Source: Arthrobacter sp. CDRTa11 (GTDB taxonomy: Bacteria > Actinomycetota > Actinomycetes > Actinomycetales > Micrococcaceae). Taken from it: 64,000 nt of DNA. The notes under the pieces were generated by a model that searched no databases, was not told the origin of the DNA, and was given only the letters and a program-made list of their open reading frames with translations. The position numbers and the translations under genes were made by a program. The stretch is from assembly GCF_026427775.1 (NCBI RefSeq), contig NZ_CP044532.1, positions 1,240,001-1,304,000 on the forward strand. The letters run 5' to 3'. Shown piece by piece: positions 53,255 to 62,969 of the stretch (position 1 is its first letter; every line of letters begins with the position of its first letter).

Positions 53255-56200
53255 TGTCAGAGCTTCTGCCCACGTCCCAGGCCGGGGACCTGCGCCGCGG
53301 GCTCTCCGACTACCTCGCCACCACGTTCGCGCTCACGGACGGGAACGCGCAGGCAGCCATCAAAGGCTTCCTCGCCGACCCGGAGCAGGGGCTCTTCAAG
53401 GGTGCCTATGTCCGGCTGCGGCTTCCCTTCGAAACTGCCGTGCCTGGCTGGCATGACTGCCTGGACTGGTGCGAGGGCTTCGAACCCTACGGCCACCAGG
53501 CCAAGGCCTTCCAACGGCTCAGCAGCAAGGGCGCCGGTGGGGGATACGGTGGCCCGGAACCCACACTGGTCACCACAGGCACCGGCTCCGGCAAGACGGA
53601 GGCGTTCCTCTACCCGATCCTGGACCATGTGCTGCGCGCCAAACGGGAGGGAATCACCGGCATCAAGGCTCTCATCCTCTACCCGATGAACGCCTTGGCC
53701 AACGACCAGGCCAAGCGCCTGGCCGATCTGCTGACCACGCATCCGGAGCTCTCCGGGGTCACCGCGGGCATCTACACCGGCCAAAAGGACACCAACCGCA
53801 CCCGGGTCGCGCCGGACGGCCTGATCAATGACCGTGACGTCTTCCACCAGGACCCGCCGGACATCCTGCTGACCAACTACAAGATGCTGGACATGCTCCT
53901 GCTCCGTCACACCGACGCGCCCCTCTGGCAGAAGTCCGCGACCAGCCTGCAATACGTGGTCCTCGACGAATTCCACACCTACGACGGCGCCCAAGGCACC
54001 GACGTAGCCATGCTGCTGCGCCGGCTCGGACTGACGCTCAAGAGTTACTGGCCGGACGACCTGACGGACCATCCCCACGGGCTGAGTGGGGAAGACCGCG
54101 CCCGGCCGCTCGGCCGGGCCACGCCCGTCGCCACGTCCGCGACCCTGGGCAGCAAAGGCGACCCAGACGCGATGCTCCGCTTCGCCGAGACTGTCTTTGG
54201 CGAGGTGTTCCCACTCGACTCCGTCGTAACCGAATCGCGCTTCACCCAGGAGGCCTGGACAGGGGCCGGCAGCGGAACAGTTCAGGGTCGGGACCTTCAC
54301 GCCGTCGCCCTCGACATCACCACCACCAACAACGCTGTCGCTGAACTGCGCGAGATCGGCGACGGCCCGGAAGCCGTCGTCGGGCCCGTCCTGGACGCAC
54401 TCTTCACCGAACGCCCCACAGACCTTCTGGACGCAATACGCACACACCCGCTGACCGCCGCCCTGCTGAGACATGCGAGCACCGCCGTCGCGCTCTCGGA
54501 CCTGACCAATGCGATTTTCCCGGCCCACTCGCTGCCCGCCGGGGTAAGGTCGGACGCCGCGGAAGAATTTATCTCCCATGTCATCGCTCTGCTCAGCCAC
54601 ATCCGCGCCCGCTACGGCCGGGCCGCTCTGACGGTGGAGACGCACTTGTGGATCCGTGAGATGTCCCGTGTGGACGCTGCTGTGGACACGTCGTCGCGTT
54701 TCCGCTGGGCTGACGACGGCGTGGACCAGTCTCATGACATGTTTCTCCCGGCGCTCTATTGCCGGCACTGCGGCCGCTCGGGTTGGGGCGCTGTCCTGGC
54801 CCCCACCGGCCTGGACTTGGAGCTGGATGATTCGAAGATCCGTGAAGCGCGCGTCACCAATAACCCGCGCTTCCGGACTCTTATCTCGGCCGCTGCCGAG
54901 GCTGACATCATCGAATTCCATCAGGACGGCTCGGAGCAGGTGCAGGGCCTGCACTGGCTCCACACCGTCAACCGCGGCCTCTCCACCACCCCTCCGAAAG
55001 CAGACAGCGCCGACCTCGCCGAAGGGCGGGTTATCCCTGTCCTGATGCTCACCGGCAAAGACGCCGACGATGATTCCAAGAAGGATGTCTGCCCGTCCTG
55101 CCTGGCCAAGGACGGCATCGCCTTCATGGGCAGCGCTATCGCCACCATGCTCTCCGTGAGTATCTCCAACCTGTTCGGCGCCGAGGGCCTGAACGACGAG
55201 GAAAAGAAAGCCCTCGTCTTCACCGACAGCGTCCAGGACGCCGCGCACCGGGCCGGGTACGTCCAGTCCCGCTCGCACACCATGACGCTCCGCACCGCCC
55301 TGCGGCGCGCCCTCGGCGAACAGCCCGCCACACTTTCGGAACTCGTGGACGCCGCGATTGCCCGCGCGGACACACCCGGTGCGCGGTACCAGCTGATCGC
55401 GCCCGAATTCGTGGACCGGCAAAGCTTCCGCCCCTTTTGGGATCCGAAGGCCTCCCCGGCGGAACGCGTCCGGGCCCGGCGCTTCGCCAAGCGCCGGCTG
55501 CAGTTCGACGCCCTCCTGGAGCTCGGTCTACAGTCCCGGACCGGCAGGACACTGGAACTCACCGGCTCCCTGGCCGTCGAAACCGACGCCGGCAACCCCA
55601 CCCGCATGCTCTCCGTGGCCCGGAAGGCCTACGACTCGGCCGTCCACCAGACCATGGTCGGGGAGACCGCGCCCACGCAGCAGCAGCTCCTGCAGTGGAT
55701 CCGCGGCACCGTGGAAAGGGTCCGGCTCCAGGGCGGCGTCCACCACGAATGGCTCAAAGGCTACATCGCGACTGACGGCAAGCGCTGGCAAATCTGGGGC
55801 GGGCGGCCCAAGGGCGAAGGTATGCCGGCGTTCCCCTCCGGCCGGCCGGCCCCGGCCTTCCCACGGATCGGCAGCGCCGCCGCAGCCACCGACAACCTGG
55901 ACGGAGTCACGTCCTCGGCATCTTGGTACGCACGATGGACAGGCCGCTGCCTCGGCGTCGCCCCCGCAGACAGCGGCTACCTTGCCAAGGCACTTATCAC
56001 CGCACTCGCCGACGACGGAACTCTCAGCAGCTCGAAGACGAACTCCGGCGCCGATGTCTACTGGCTCGACCCGGAGAAGATCGTGCTCTCCCTACCGGAC
56101 GCCGAGGATCTGGCCGCAGGACGCCACACCGTCCAGTGCAAGGTCTGCCAGGCCATAACCCCCGGGAGTCTCACTGTCATCGACCAGCTGGTCGGAGGCC

Positions 56201-59200
56201 CCTGCACCCTGGTCCGCTGCAGCGGGACCCTGGAACGCCACGCCGCCGACGCCCGCAACTTCTACCGGGACCTCTATTCCTCACGCGAGAGTAAGCGGGT
56301 GGTGGCCCGGGAACACACATCGTTGCTCCACGACGCGACTAGGATCCTCTACGAAACGCAGTTCAAGTCCGGCGCGGACAACCCGCAGGCTCCCAACGTC
56401 CTGGTCGCCACTCCCACTCTGGAGATGGGCATCGACATCGGGGACCTCTCCTGCGTGATGCTTGCCTCGCTGCCGACGTCCGTGGCCTCCTACCTGCAAC
56501 GGGTAGGCCGCGCCGGCCGGCTGACCGGCAACTCGCTGGTCCTTGCCTTCGTACGCGGCCGCGGCGAGCACCTGCCCAAACTCCACGAACCGCTCTCCGT
56601 GATCAACGGCGAGGTCCGGCCACCAGCCACGTACCTGGATGCCGAAGAAATCCTGGGACGCCAGTATGTGGCCCACGTCGCGGACCGCTTCGCCCGGGCT
56701 GTGGCCCGGCCGCACCCCGTGGACGCCATCCAGGCCCTCGGGAACGTCGCGCCCGGATCGTTCATCGGGGACCTGATCGAGGACGCCACGACGAACGCTA
56801 CCGCGTATCTCACCGAGTTCCTGGACCAGTTCGGCCAACGGATTTCCCTGGACAGCGCCGCCCGCCTGACAGCGTGGGCGTCGCGGCCCGACGACGGCGA
56901 GCCGAGCGGTCTCGCCCGTCAGCTGATCCGGGCGGCGGGGGAGTGGAAGGCCGACGTCGACGAACTGGACACCCGCCGCAAGGAAATCGGCAACGCCCTG
57001 CCTGAGCTTGAGGAGGCTGCCGCCCTGGCGGAGCGTCTGGACGACAAAACCTCCGATGCGCACCAGGCCGTCCGGACGGCCAAAGCCACGCTCAAAATGA
57101 TCCGAGACCAGCTCAAGCAGCTCCGCGGTCAGTACTGGATTTCGGTCCTGGAGGCCTACGGTGTGCTCCCGAACTACACGCTCCTGGACGACTCGGTGAG
57201 CCTGGACGTGGGGCTGTCCTGGAAGGACGCGGACACGCAGGAGTTCGTCACGGACACGGTTACGTACAACCGCGGAGCTTCGGTTGCCCTGAGCGAATTC
57301 GCGCCGGGTGCCACGTTCTACGCGCAGGGCATGGAAATCCTGATCGACGCCGTGGACCTGGGCCCGCAGCAAAGCCATATCCAAAAGTGGCAGGTCTGCC
57401 CGCAATGCGGCTGGATCAAGACTGATCTCGGCGCCGCCGCGGCCGTGCAGAACTGTGCGCGCTGCGGCACCTCGGCCATCGCTGACATGGGCCAGGTCCT
57501 CGACGTCGTAGTCATGAAGAAGGTCTCCGCCGAAGTCCGCCGGGACGAGGCAGCTATCAACGACCGCCGGGACAACCGCGTGCGGGAACGCTTCACGATC
57601 GTCGCGGCCGCGGACGTGGATCCGCAGCACCTGCAGAAGCGCTGGTTTGTGGAGGGCTACGACTTCGGCGCCGAATATTTTAACCGGGTGGACATCCGGT
57701 GGCTCAACACAGGCCGGACTGCCTCCAACGGCGGAGTGCGGACCATCGCCGGCGACGACGTCCGGACACCCATGTTCCGGCTATGCTCCTACTGCGGCCA
57801 GCTGGACCAGTCCTCCAAGGAGAATCTGCCCACCGAGCACCGCTTCTGGTGCAAATACCGCAAGGCAGCCCAAGAAAGCGTCAGGGAAGTTGTGCTGGCC
57901 CGGGAACTGAACACCCAGGGCGTGGTACTGCATCTGCCCCTCGACGTGACCTACGGCGATGACTTCTCGGTGCCGAGTCTCCAGGCAGCCATGCTGCTTG
58001 GCCTCCAGATAGTCCTGGGCGGGGCCCCGGACCATCTGGGAGTGCTGCGGATCAACGATCCGGGGCACGGCGGGAGCCGGATTGCCCTGATGCTGCACGA
58101 CAAAGTGCCCGGCGGCACCGGCTACCTGGCCGAGTTCGCCAACCCCGAACGGGTCTGGGAGCTGCTGCACGCCGCGTGGCAGACCGTACGGGACTGCAGC
58201 TGCCGCGTCGAGGAGCGGCTGGCGTGCCACTACTGCCTGCTGCCCTTCGCCGATCCGTGGATGGTGGACAAGGTGGCGCGGGCCAGCGCCGAACGCCTGC
58301 TTGGCTTGCTGCTGCGCTCCGGCGAGGCGGCCTCGGATGGCGCCGTCCCGCCGTCGTTCTCCGATTGGACGGTCACCGAAGAGGCGCCCGACGCCGAGAC
58401 CTCGATCGAGTCGCTGCTCGAAAAGCGGTTCCGGAAGGCCTGGATGGACCGGCTGAAAGCGGTGGGCGCACACACGAAGGTGACACCCGGAGCGCTGGCT
58501 GACACCATCACCTTCCGGATCCCCGGGCAGCAGTTCCAATGGCAGCTCATCCCACAGGTGAACGTCGCCGGAACCCGCCCCGACTTCCTGCTCAAGGGAC
58601 CGCCGGACCCGGACTTCCCCGTGCTGGCGATCTACACGGATGGCTTCGCCTTCCATGCGTCCCCGGAACAGAACAGAATCGCGGACGACGCCACCAAACG
58701 TGACAAGCTCCGTCACAGCTCTGAATTGTCCGGGGCCGCCGTGCCGTGGGCCGTGACGTGGCAGGACGTGGAAGCATTCGAAGCTGGCCGCGACGTTCCA
58801 GTTGAGCTGCCATCCTGGGCAAATGCCAAGCTCAATGCACAGCTCATGGCCAACTACCCCGTGAACGCCGGGATCATGGACTTGCTGGGCCGGGACTCGA
58901 TGACAATGCTCTGGGAATGGGTCAACCGGCCTGATCCCGAAGCCTGGGCGAACTTCTCGGAGCTGGTGCCGCTCATGCTGGTGGCGCAACGGCCCGAGCC
59001 CGGCAACGCCGACGTGATGTACTCGCACGCCGCGGCGCTGTCGCAAGGAGCGAAGCCCTCTCTCCCTCCTGGCGGGGTCACGGCCTGGACGTACAGCTCG
59101 GGGAGCCTTGGGTTCGCGGCGGCCGGGTCCCCCAAGAGCCTGTCCACGATTGCCGTCGGGCTGTGTCTGGACGACCGGGAGCAAGCTGTCGGCTCGCCCG

Positions 59201-59619
59201 CGCACGAAGCATCCTGGCGCGAGTGGCTGCGGCTCTCAAACCTCTTGGCGTTCAAGCCCATCGGTCTGACGATTGGGTCGGTGATGTCTACCGTGAGTGC
59301 CGGTGGATCAGTAGACGAAGAAGCTGCCCGCCTCGAGATGTCCGGCGGGCTCAGCCCCGCCTGGAACGAGCTGTTGGAGCAAGCCACCGAGTTCGAGAAG
59401 ACTCTTCTGCTGGCTATTGCCAACGTGGACATCGGTGTACTGCCGGAACTTGGGTTCGAGGTTGACGGCCTGCCGGTCTCGATCGCTTGGCCTCAGTACC
59501 AGATCGCGGTCGTGCTGGACGGCGACGACGGGCGCGCTGAACTTGAGGCCGCCGGCTGGACCCTCGTGGGAACTGACGTTGACGATATTCGCGAACTGCT
59601 GAAGACGAAGGGAGCTTGA
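53254..59619 (+). CDS. giant SF2 helicase with DUF1998 and putative C-terminal nuclease domain (DruE/DrmA-DrmB-like)
   Basis: A 2,121-residue protein. DEAD-type helicase motifs are TTGTGSGKTEAFLYPIL (about 107-123), VVLDEFHTYDGAQGTDVAM (about 234) and VASYLQRVGRAGRLTGNSL near 1080. Four Cys pairs (CRHCGRSGWG, CPSC, CKVCQ, CPQCGWIK with CARCG) suggest zinc sites. A DUF1998 region around 1550-1660 has NDPGHGGSRIALMLHDKVPG, GTGYLAEF and CHYCLLPFAD. After it lies a Vsr/PD-(D/E)XK-like block with RPDFLL, LAIYTDGFAFHAS, DDATKRDKLR and VTWQDV (about 1774-1838). DruE of Druantia has this overall layout and DISARM splits it into DrmA and DrmB. It overlaps the methyltransferase stop by one base. Confidence 0.85.
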   Translation: MSELLPTSQAGDLRRGLSDYLATTFALTDGNAQAAIKGFLADPEQGLFKGAYVRLRLPFETAVPGWHDCLDWCEGFEPYGHQAKAFQRLSSKGAGGGYGGPEPTLVTTGTGSGKTEAFLYPILDHVLRAKREGITGIKALILYPMNALANDQAKRLADLLTTHPELSGVTAGIYTGQKDTNRTRVAPDGLINDRDVFHQDPPDILLTNYKMLDMLLLRHTDAPLWQKSATSLQYVVLDEFHTYDGAQGTDVAMLLRRLGLTLKSYWPDDLTDHPHGLSGEDRARPLGRATPVATSATLGSKGDPDAMLRFAETVFGEVFPLDSVVTESRFTQEAWTGAGSGTVQGRDLHAVALDITTTNNAVAELREIGDGPEAVVGPVLDALFTERPTDLLDAIRTHPLTAALLRHASTAVALSDLTNAIFPAHSLPAGVRSDAAEEFISHVIALLSHIRARYGRAALTVETHLWIREMSRVDAAVDTSSRFRWADDGVDQSHDMFLPALYCRHCGRSGWGAVLAPTGLDLELDDSKIREARVTNNPRFRTLISAAAEADIIEFHQDGSEQVQGLHWLHTVNRGLSTTPPKADSADLAEGRVIPVLMLTGKDADDDSKKDVCPSCLAKDGIAFMGSAIATMLSVSISNLFGAEGLNDEEKKALVFTDSVQDAAHRAGYVQSRSHTMTLRTALRRALGEQPATLSELVDAAIARADTPGARYQLIAPEFVDRQSFRPFWDPKASPAERVRARRFAKRRLQFDALLELGLQSRTGRTLELTGSLAVETDAGNPTRMLSVARKAYDSAVHQTMVGETAPTQQQLLQWIRGTVERVRLQGGVHHEWLKGYIATDGKRWQIWGGRPKGEGMPAFPSGRPAPAFPRIGSAAAATDNLDGVTSSASWYARWTGRCLGVAPADSGYLAKALITALADDGTLSSSKTNSGADVYWLDPEKIVLSLPDAEDLAAGRHTVQCKVCQAITPGSLTVIDQLVGGPCTLVRCSGTLERHAADARNFYRDLYSSRESKRVVAREHTSLLHDATRILYETQFKSGADNPQAPNVLVATPTLEMGIDIGDLSCVMLASLPTSVASYLQRVGRAGRLTGNSLVLAFVRGRGEHLPKLHEPLSVINGEVRPPATYLDAEEILGRQYVAHVADRFARAVARPHPVDAIQALGNVAPGSFIGDLIEDATTNATAYLTEFLDQFGQRISLDSAARLTAWASRPDDGEPSGLARQLIRAAGEWKADVDELDTRRKEIGNALPELEEAAALAERLDDKTSDAHQAVRTAKATLKMIRDQLKQLRGQYWISVLEAYGVLPNYTLLDDSVSLDVGLSWKDADTQEFVTDTVTYNRGASVALSEFAPGATFYAQGMEILIDAVDLGPQQSHIQKWQVCPQCGWIKTDLGAAAAVQNCARCGTSAIADMGQVLDVVVMKKVSAEVRRDEAAINDRRDNRVRERFTIVAAADVDPQHLQKRWFVEGYDFGAEYFNRVDIRWLNTGRTASNGGVRTIAGDDVRTPMFRLCSYCGQLDQSSKENLPTEHRFWCKYRKAAQESVREVVLARELNTQGVVLHLPLDVTYGDDFSVPSLQAAMLLGLQIVLGGAPDHLGVLRINDPGHGGSRIALMLHDKVPGGTGYLAEFANPERVWELLHAAWQTVRDCSCRVEERLACHYCLLPFADPWMVDKVARASAERLLGLLLRSGEAASDGAVPPSFSDWTVTEEAPDAETSIESLLEKRFRKAWMDRLKAVGAHTKVTPGALADTITFRIPGQQFQWQLIPQVNVAGTRPDFLLKGPPDPDFPVLAIYTDGFAFHASPEQNRIADDATKRDKLRHSSELSGAAVPWAVTWQDVEAFEAGRDVPVELPSWANAKLNAQLMANYPVNAGIMDLLGRDSMTMLWEWVNRPDPEAWANFSELVPLMLVAQRPEPGNADVMYSHAAALSQGAKPSLPPGGVTAWTYSSGSLGFAAAGSPKSLSTIAVGLCLDDREQAVGSPAHEASWREWLRLSNLLAFKPIGLTIGSVMSTVSAGGSVDEEAARLEMSGGLSPAWNELLEQATEFEKTLLLAIANVDIGVLPELGFEVDGLPVSIAWPQYQIAVVLDGDDGRAELEAAGWTLVGTDVDDIRELLKTKGA

Positions 59620-59620
59620 T

Positions 59621-61918
59621 ATGGCGCTGGTGACATGGATCAAGCAAAAGGACAAGATCGACGGCACCATGAAGAACAAGGTGTACTCCTTCTTCGAGAA
59701 GCTCCAGAAGGACGACACCGCGCCCGGGCTTCACATCGAACCCATGCATACGCCCGCGGACCCCCGCGTGCGAACTGGCCGGATCGACCTCAACTACCGG
59801 GCGGTGCTTTTCAAGGTCGCATTCGATACCATCCCGCACTACTTCTATTACGGCGCCTGGCCGCATGACGAGGCAATCGAGATCGCCCGCTCCAGCGTGC
59901 TTCAGGTGAACTCCGTCAACGGCGTCCTCGAGGTGATCCGGGCCTCCACGCCCGACAGCGACACACCCGCCGCCCCGTCCTTTCCTCCTGTTTCTCCGGT
60001 AGTTCCCGATGCTCCGAGGCCGGAGCCTGACGTCGAGACTCAGGTCCCGGTGGAGGTGCCGGAGTCCCATCGCGGCGGGACCGCTGAACCCTGGACCAAT
60101 CCGCTTCTTGGGTGCGGCATGGATCCAGCTGGATTGGTTTCAGAACTTGGCCTCGCCGCAGATCTTGTGGGCCGGGCATTCGCCGCGTCCTCGGACGAGT
60201 ATCTCCTGAACGTCTTGGACGACGCGTCGGAGTGGCAAGCAACTGCACTCCTTGAACTGGCTGCAGGCGCCTCCGTCCAGGAAGTCCAAGACAAGCTCGC
60301 GCTGAGCCGCTACGTGGACGATCCGCAGGCGACCGAAGAGGAGAAGATCCGGAAGTCACTGGAGCATCCCGCCACGAAGATGCAATTTACGTTCGTGGGC
60401 GACAACTCCAACGAGCTCAAAAAGGTCATCGAAGGTGGAGATTTCGATTCCTGGCGGACGTTCCTTCATCCGGAACAGCGTGTCTATTCGGAACGCCACT
60501 ACAACGGTTCCTTCCGCCTCTCCGGAGGTGCCGGAACGGGCAAGACCGTGGTCCTTCTCCACCGCGCCCGGATGCTGGCCGCCGCTGAACCGGCGTCCCG
60601 GATCGTTCTGACGACCTACACCACGACCCTTGCTGAATCGTTGGAAAGTGGCTTATTGAAGCTGGATGCCGACCTTCCCCGGGCTGCAAAGCCAGGCGCA
60701 GCTGGCATCTTTGTCTCCGGCGTCGATTCGCTGGTCAGCAAGGTGTTTCGCGGTGCACAGGAATCTGCGCAGCGCCTCGCCATGAAGGATCTTTTCGGGC
60801 TGGAGGTCGCTGCTCCGGGCAAGATTCTGGACGCGGATGGTGCCCGCCAACAATGGGAGTCAGCACTGGCCGACGTCGATCTTCAGCTAGAACTCGAGCT
60901 CGCCAATCCGACATTCCTCCAGCAGGAGTACGAGACGGTGATCCTGCCCAACTTCATCAGCGGCAAGGACGAGTACCTAAAGGTGCCCCGCGCCGGCCGC
61001 GGCACAGCCTTGAACCGTGCGAAGCGGCTTGCTGTCTGGAAAGTCGTGGAAGCCTACCGGTACTACAACCGCATCGAGATGCATGCCTCGTTCGTGGAGC
61101 TGGCGCACCTCGCAGCGCTGGTGCTTCGCCAGTGTGCAGAGGCCAGCGGGGCACGTCTTGTTGACCATGTGCTGATCGATGAAGCGCAGGACCTGCACGC
61201 TGGCCACTGGTTGTTCCTCCGGGAGCTGGTCGAGCAGGGATCGGATGACCTTTTCATCGCGGAGGATTCGCACCAGCGCATCTATGGCCAGAAGGTCCCG
61301 TTGTCCCGTTTCGGAATTGGCATCGTCGGCCGTTCACGCCGGTTGACGCTCAATTACCGCACTACCCGGCAGAACCTGGCCTACGCCGTCGGTCTACTTA
61401 GCGGAGCTCCGGTGACGGATATTGAAGGCGATCAGGAGTCGATCAATGGCTATACCTCATCGCGGGTAGGGCCGCGGCCGGAAGAAGTAGCCGCTGTGTC
61501 GATCGCTCAGGAACTGGACAACCTCGCGGAGTATTTGCGGAAGTGGAAAGACGAGGGAGTTCCTCTGGAGACCGTCGGAATCCTGGTCCGCTCCAATTTT
61601 CAAATCGGCAAAGTCGTCAACGGGCTGAACGAACGCGATCTCGAAGCCAGGACAGCTAGTGCAGCGACGGTCCCTGGCGTGCCGTCAGTGATGACGATGC
61701 ACCGGTCGAAGGGTATGGAATTCACGCGAGTGGTTCTTTTCGGGATTTCGGACCAAACCCTGCCGGCTTCCTATCAGGTCAAGGGCCTGGCGCCGGCGGA
61801 GCAGGCAGACGCCATCCTACGTGAACGGTCGCTGCTATATGTAGCAGCTACACGCGCCCGCGACGGCTTGGTCGTGTCCTGGAGCGGAAAACCGTCTGAG
61901 CTGCTTGGTACAAAGTAG
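59621..61918 (+). CDS. SF1 (UvrD-like) helicase with RelE/ParE-like N-terminal domain
   Basis: A 765-residue protein. Residues 1-110 read KVYSFFEKLQKDDTAPGLHI, DPRVRTGRIDLNYRAVLFKV and YYGAWPHDEAIEIARSSVLQ, the pattern of the RelE/ParE toxin fold. A disordered, Pro-rich linker (about 110-145) follows. The SF1 motor has RLSGGAGTGKTVVLLHRARM (Walker A 302-309), VLIDEAQDLHAGHWLFLREL near 516 (DEAQ), MHRSKGMEFTRVVLFGI near 690 and LLYVAATRARDGLVVSW near 738. Such fusions occur in a family of helicases that lacks a known role. The gene begins 1 bp after the giant helicase stop and is coupled to it. Confidence 0.85.
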   Translation: MALVTWIKQKDKIDGTMKNKVYSFFEKLQKDDTAPGLHIEPMHTPADPRVRTGRIDLNYRAVLFKVAFDTIPHYFYYGAWPHDEAIEIARSSVLQVNSVNGVLEVIRASTPDSDTPAAPSFPPVSPVVPDAPRPEPDVETQVPVEVPESHRGGTAEPWTNPLLGCGMDPAGLVSELGLAADLVGRAFAASSDEYLLNVLDDASEWQATALLELAAGASVQEVQDKLALSRYVDDPQATEEEKIRKSLEHPATKMQFTFVGDNSNELKKVIEGGDFDSWRTFLHPEQRVYSERHYNGSFRLSGGAGTGKTVVLLHRARMLAAAEPASRIVLTTYTTTLAESLESGLLKLDADLPRAAKPGAAGIFVSGVDSLVSKVFRGAQESAQRLAMKDLFGLEVAAPGKILDADGARQQWESALADVDLQLELELANPTFLQQEYETVILPNFISGKDEYLKVPRAGRGTALNRAKRLAVWKVVEAYRYYNRIEMHASFVELAHLAALVLRQCAEASGARLVDHVLIDEAQDLHAGHWLFLRELVEQGSDDLFIAEDSHQRIYGQKVPLSRFGIGIVGRSRRLTLNYRTTRQNLAYAVGLLSGAPVTDIEGDQESINGYTSSRVGPRPEEVAAVSIAQELDNLAEYLRKWKDEGVPLETVGILVRSNFQIGKVVNGLNERDLEARTASAATVPGVPSVMTMHRSKGMEFTRVVLFGISDQTLPASYQVKGLAPAEQADAILRERSLLYVAATRARDGLVVSWSGKPSELLGTK

Positions 61919-61961
61919 TTTCATTACTTATAAGGATCGGTCACAAACATTTGGGGGAGCC

Positions 61962-62960
61962 ATGGCGGTCAGCACGGCTGGGAAAAAGGCGCGCTGGTGG
62001 GACGGCGACGCCTCGCAGCGTTACTGGATGGAGCTGGTAAACGTAGACACGTGGGGGAGTGAGCTCATCGCTCCCGATACATCCCGATACGACCTGATGC
62101 ATGACGTCCGAATCGGCGATGTCGTGCTTCACTGGGTGGGGAAAAACAATCCGATGGGATTCAAATCGGGGATGTACGGCGCCTCCATTGTGGCGGGCGA
62201 GTTGCAGCCACGGGCGGGGGACTGGTTCGGCAAGCCTGCGAACACGATCCCGCTGACGGACTACACTCCGCTGCCGCGCCCGTATCTCTTGACGGATCTG
62301 CGTGCTGACCATCAATCGGACATCCTTGGCATCAAGGGGAACCTCGAAACCGAATATCCTACTGGGCGCGGCAAATTCACAATTTACTTCCCCTTCCAGA
62401 AACACCCCAAGAGCGGCCTGAAACCGAACCAGGGATATTTGTTCAAGCTTCCCGCGGAGGTCCTCCAGGCTGCCCCGGATTTGCTTCCTGATAGCGACTG
62501 GGCCGGATTCGACCGGCCACTCGTCGCACCGCCTGTAAGCGGACAAAATGGCGTGAGGCAGCGCTACGCCGGATTCTGCGCCGATCCGGTCCTCAAGAAA
62601 GCCATCGAGATGCAGGCGGTCCAGCAGGCGATTGTTCACTACGAAGCAGCAGGCTACAGTGTCGACGACGTCGGCGCCTTCCGCTCCTACGATTTACTGG
62701 CAATACGTGGGGGCGAAGAGCGTCACATCGAAGTGAAGGGCTCTCAGGGATACGTCCAGAAAGTCATCCTGACGCGTAATGAGGTTACGCACGTTAATGA
62801 CTATGGCCTGACGGACTTGGTAGTGGTGGCTGATATCCAGTGGGAGCGCCACCTCGATGGTTCCATCACCACCGACGACGGGACGATGAGTGTCTACCCG
62901 GATTGGCGGCCTTCGCCGGAGAACCTGAAGCCGCTGAGCTACGAGTACTTCCTGGACTGA
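61962..62960 (+). CDS. EVE-like and DUF3883 (PD-(D/E)XK-like) domain protein
   Basis: A 332-residue protein. Its N-terminal half is EVE/PUA-like: RYWMELVNVDTWGSELIAPD, IGDVVLHWVGKNNPMGFKSG and GASIVAGELQPRAG. The EVE fold can read modified DNA bases. The C-terminal half contains YDLLAIRGGEERHIEVKGSQ then VILTRNEVTH, matching DUF3883, a nuclease-like domain with the D-(n)-ExK arrangement (Glu257, Lys259). ATG at 61962 is preceded by GGGGGAG, so it is used in place of a longer frame. It is the last gene of the operon and is followed by a perfect terminator. A modification-dependent restriction role is an inference. Confidence 0.75.
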   Translation: MAVSTAGKKARWWDGDASQRYWMELVNVDTWGSELIAPDTSRYDLMHDVRIGDVVLHWVGKNNPMGFKSGMYGASIVAGELQPRAGDWFGKPANTIPLTDYTPLPRPYLLTDLRADHQSDILGIKGNLETEYPTGRGKFTIYFPFQKHPKSGLKPNQGYLFKLPAEVLQAAPDLLPDSDWAGFDRPLVAPPVSGQNGVRQRYAGFCADPVLKKAIEMQAVQQAIVHYEAAGYSVDDVGAFRSYDLLAIRGGEERHIEVKGSQGYVQKVILTRNEVTHVNDYGLTDLVVVADIQWERHLDGSITTDDGTMSVYPDWRPSPENLKPLSYEYFLD

Positions 62961-62969
62961 GACCCGGGT

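Noticed and set aside
53257..55422. A 721-codon minus frame opposite the giant helicase gene
   Set aside because: It is a GC-driven shadow of the helicase gene, with no domain and composition unlike the real proteins here.
45771..62960. Labelling the operon simply as DISARM or Druantia
   Set aside because: DrmD and DrmMI likeness supports DISARM and the giant helicase supports Druantia, but the SF1 helicase and EVE-DUF3883 members fit neither, and DrmC or other Dru partners are missing.
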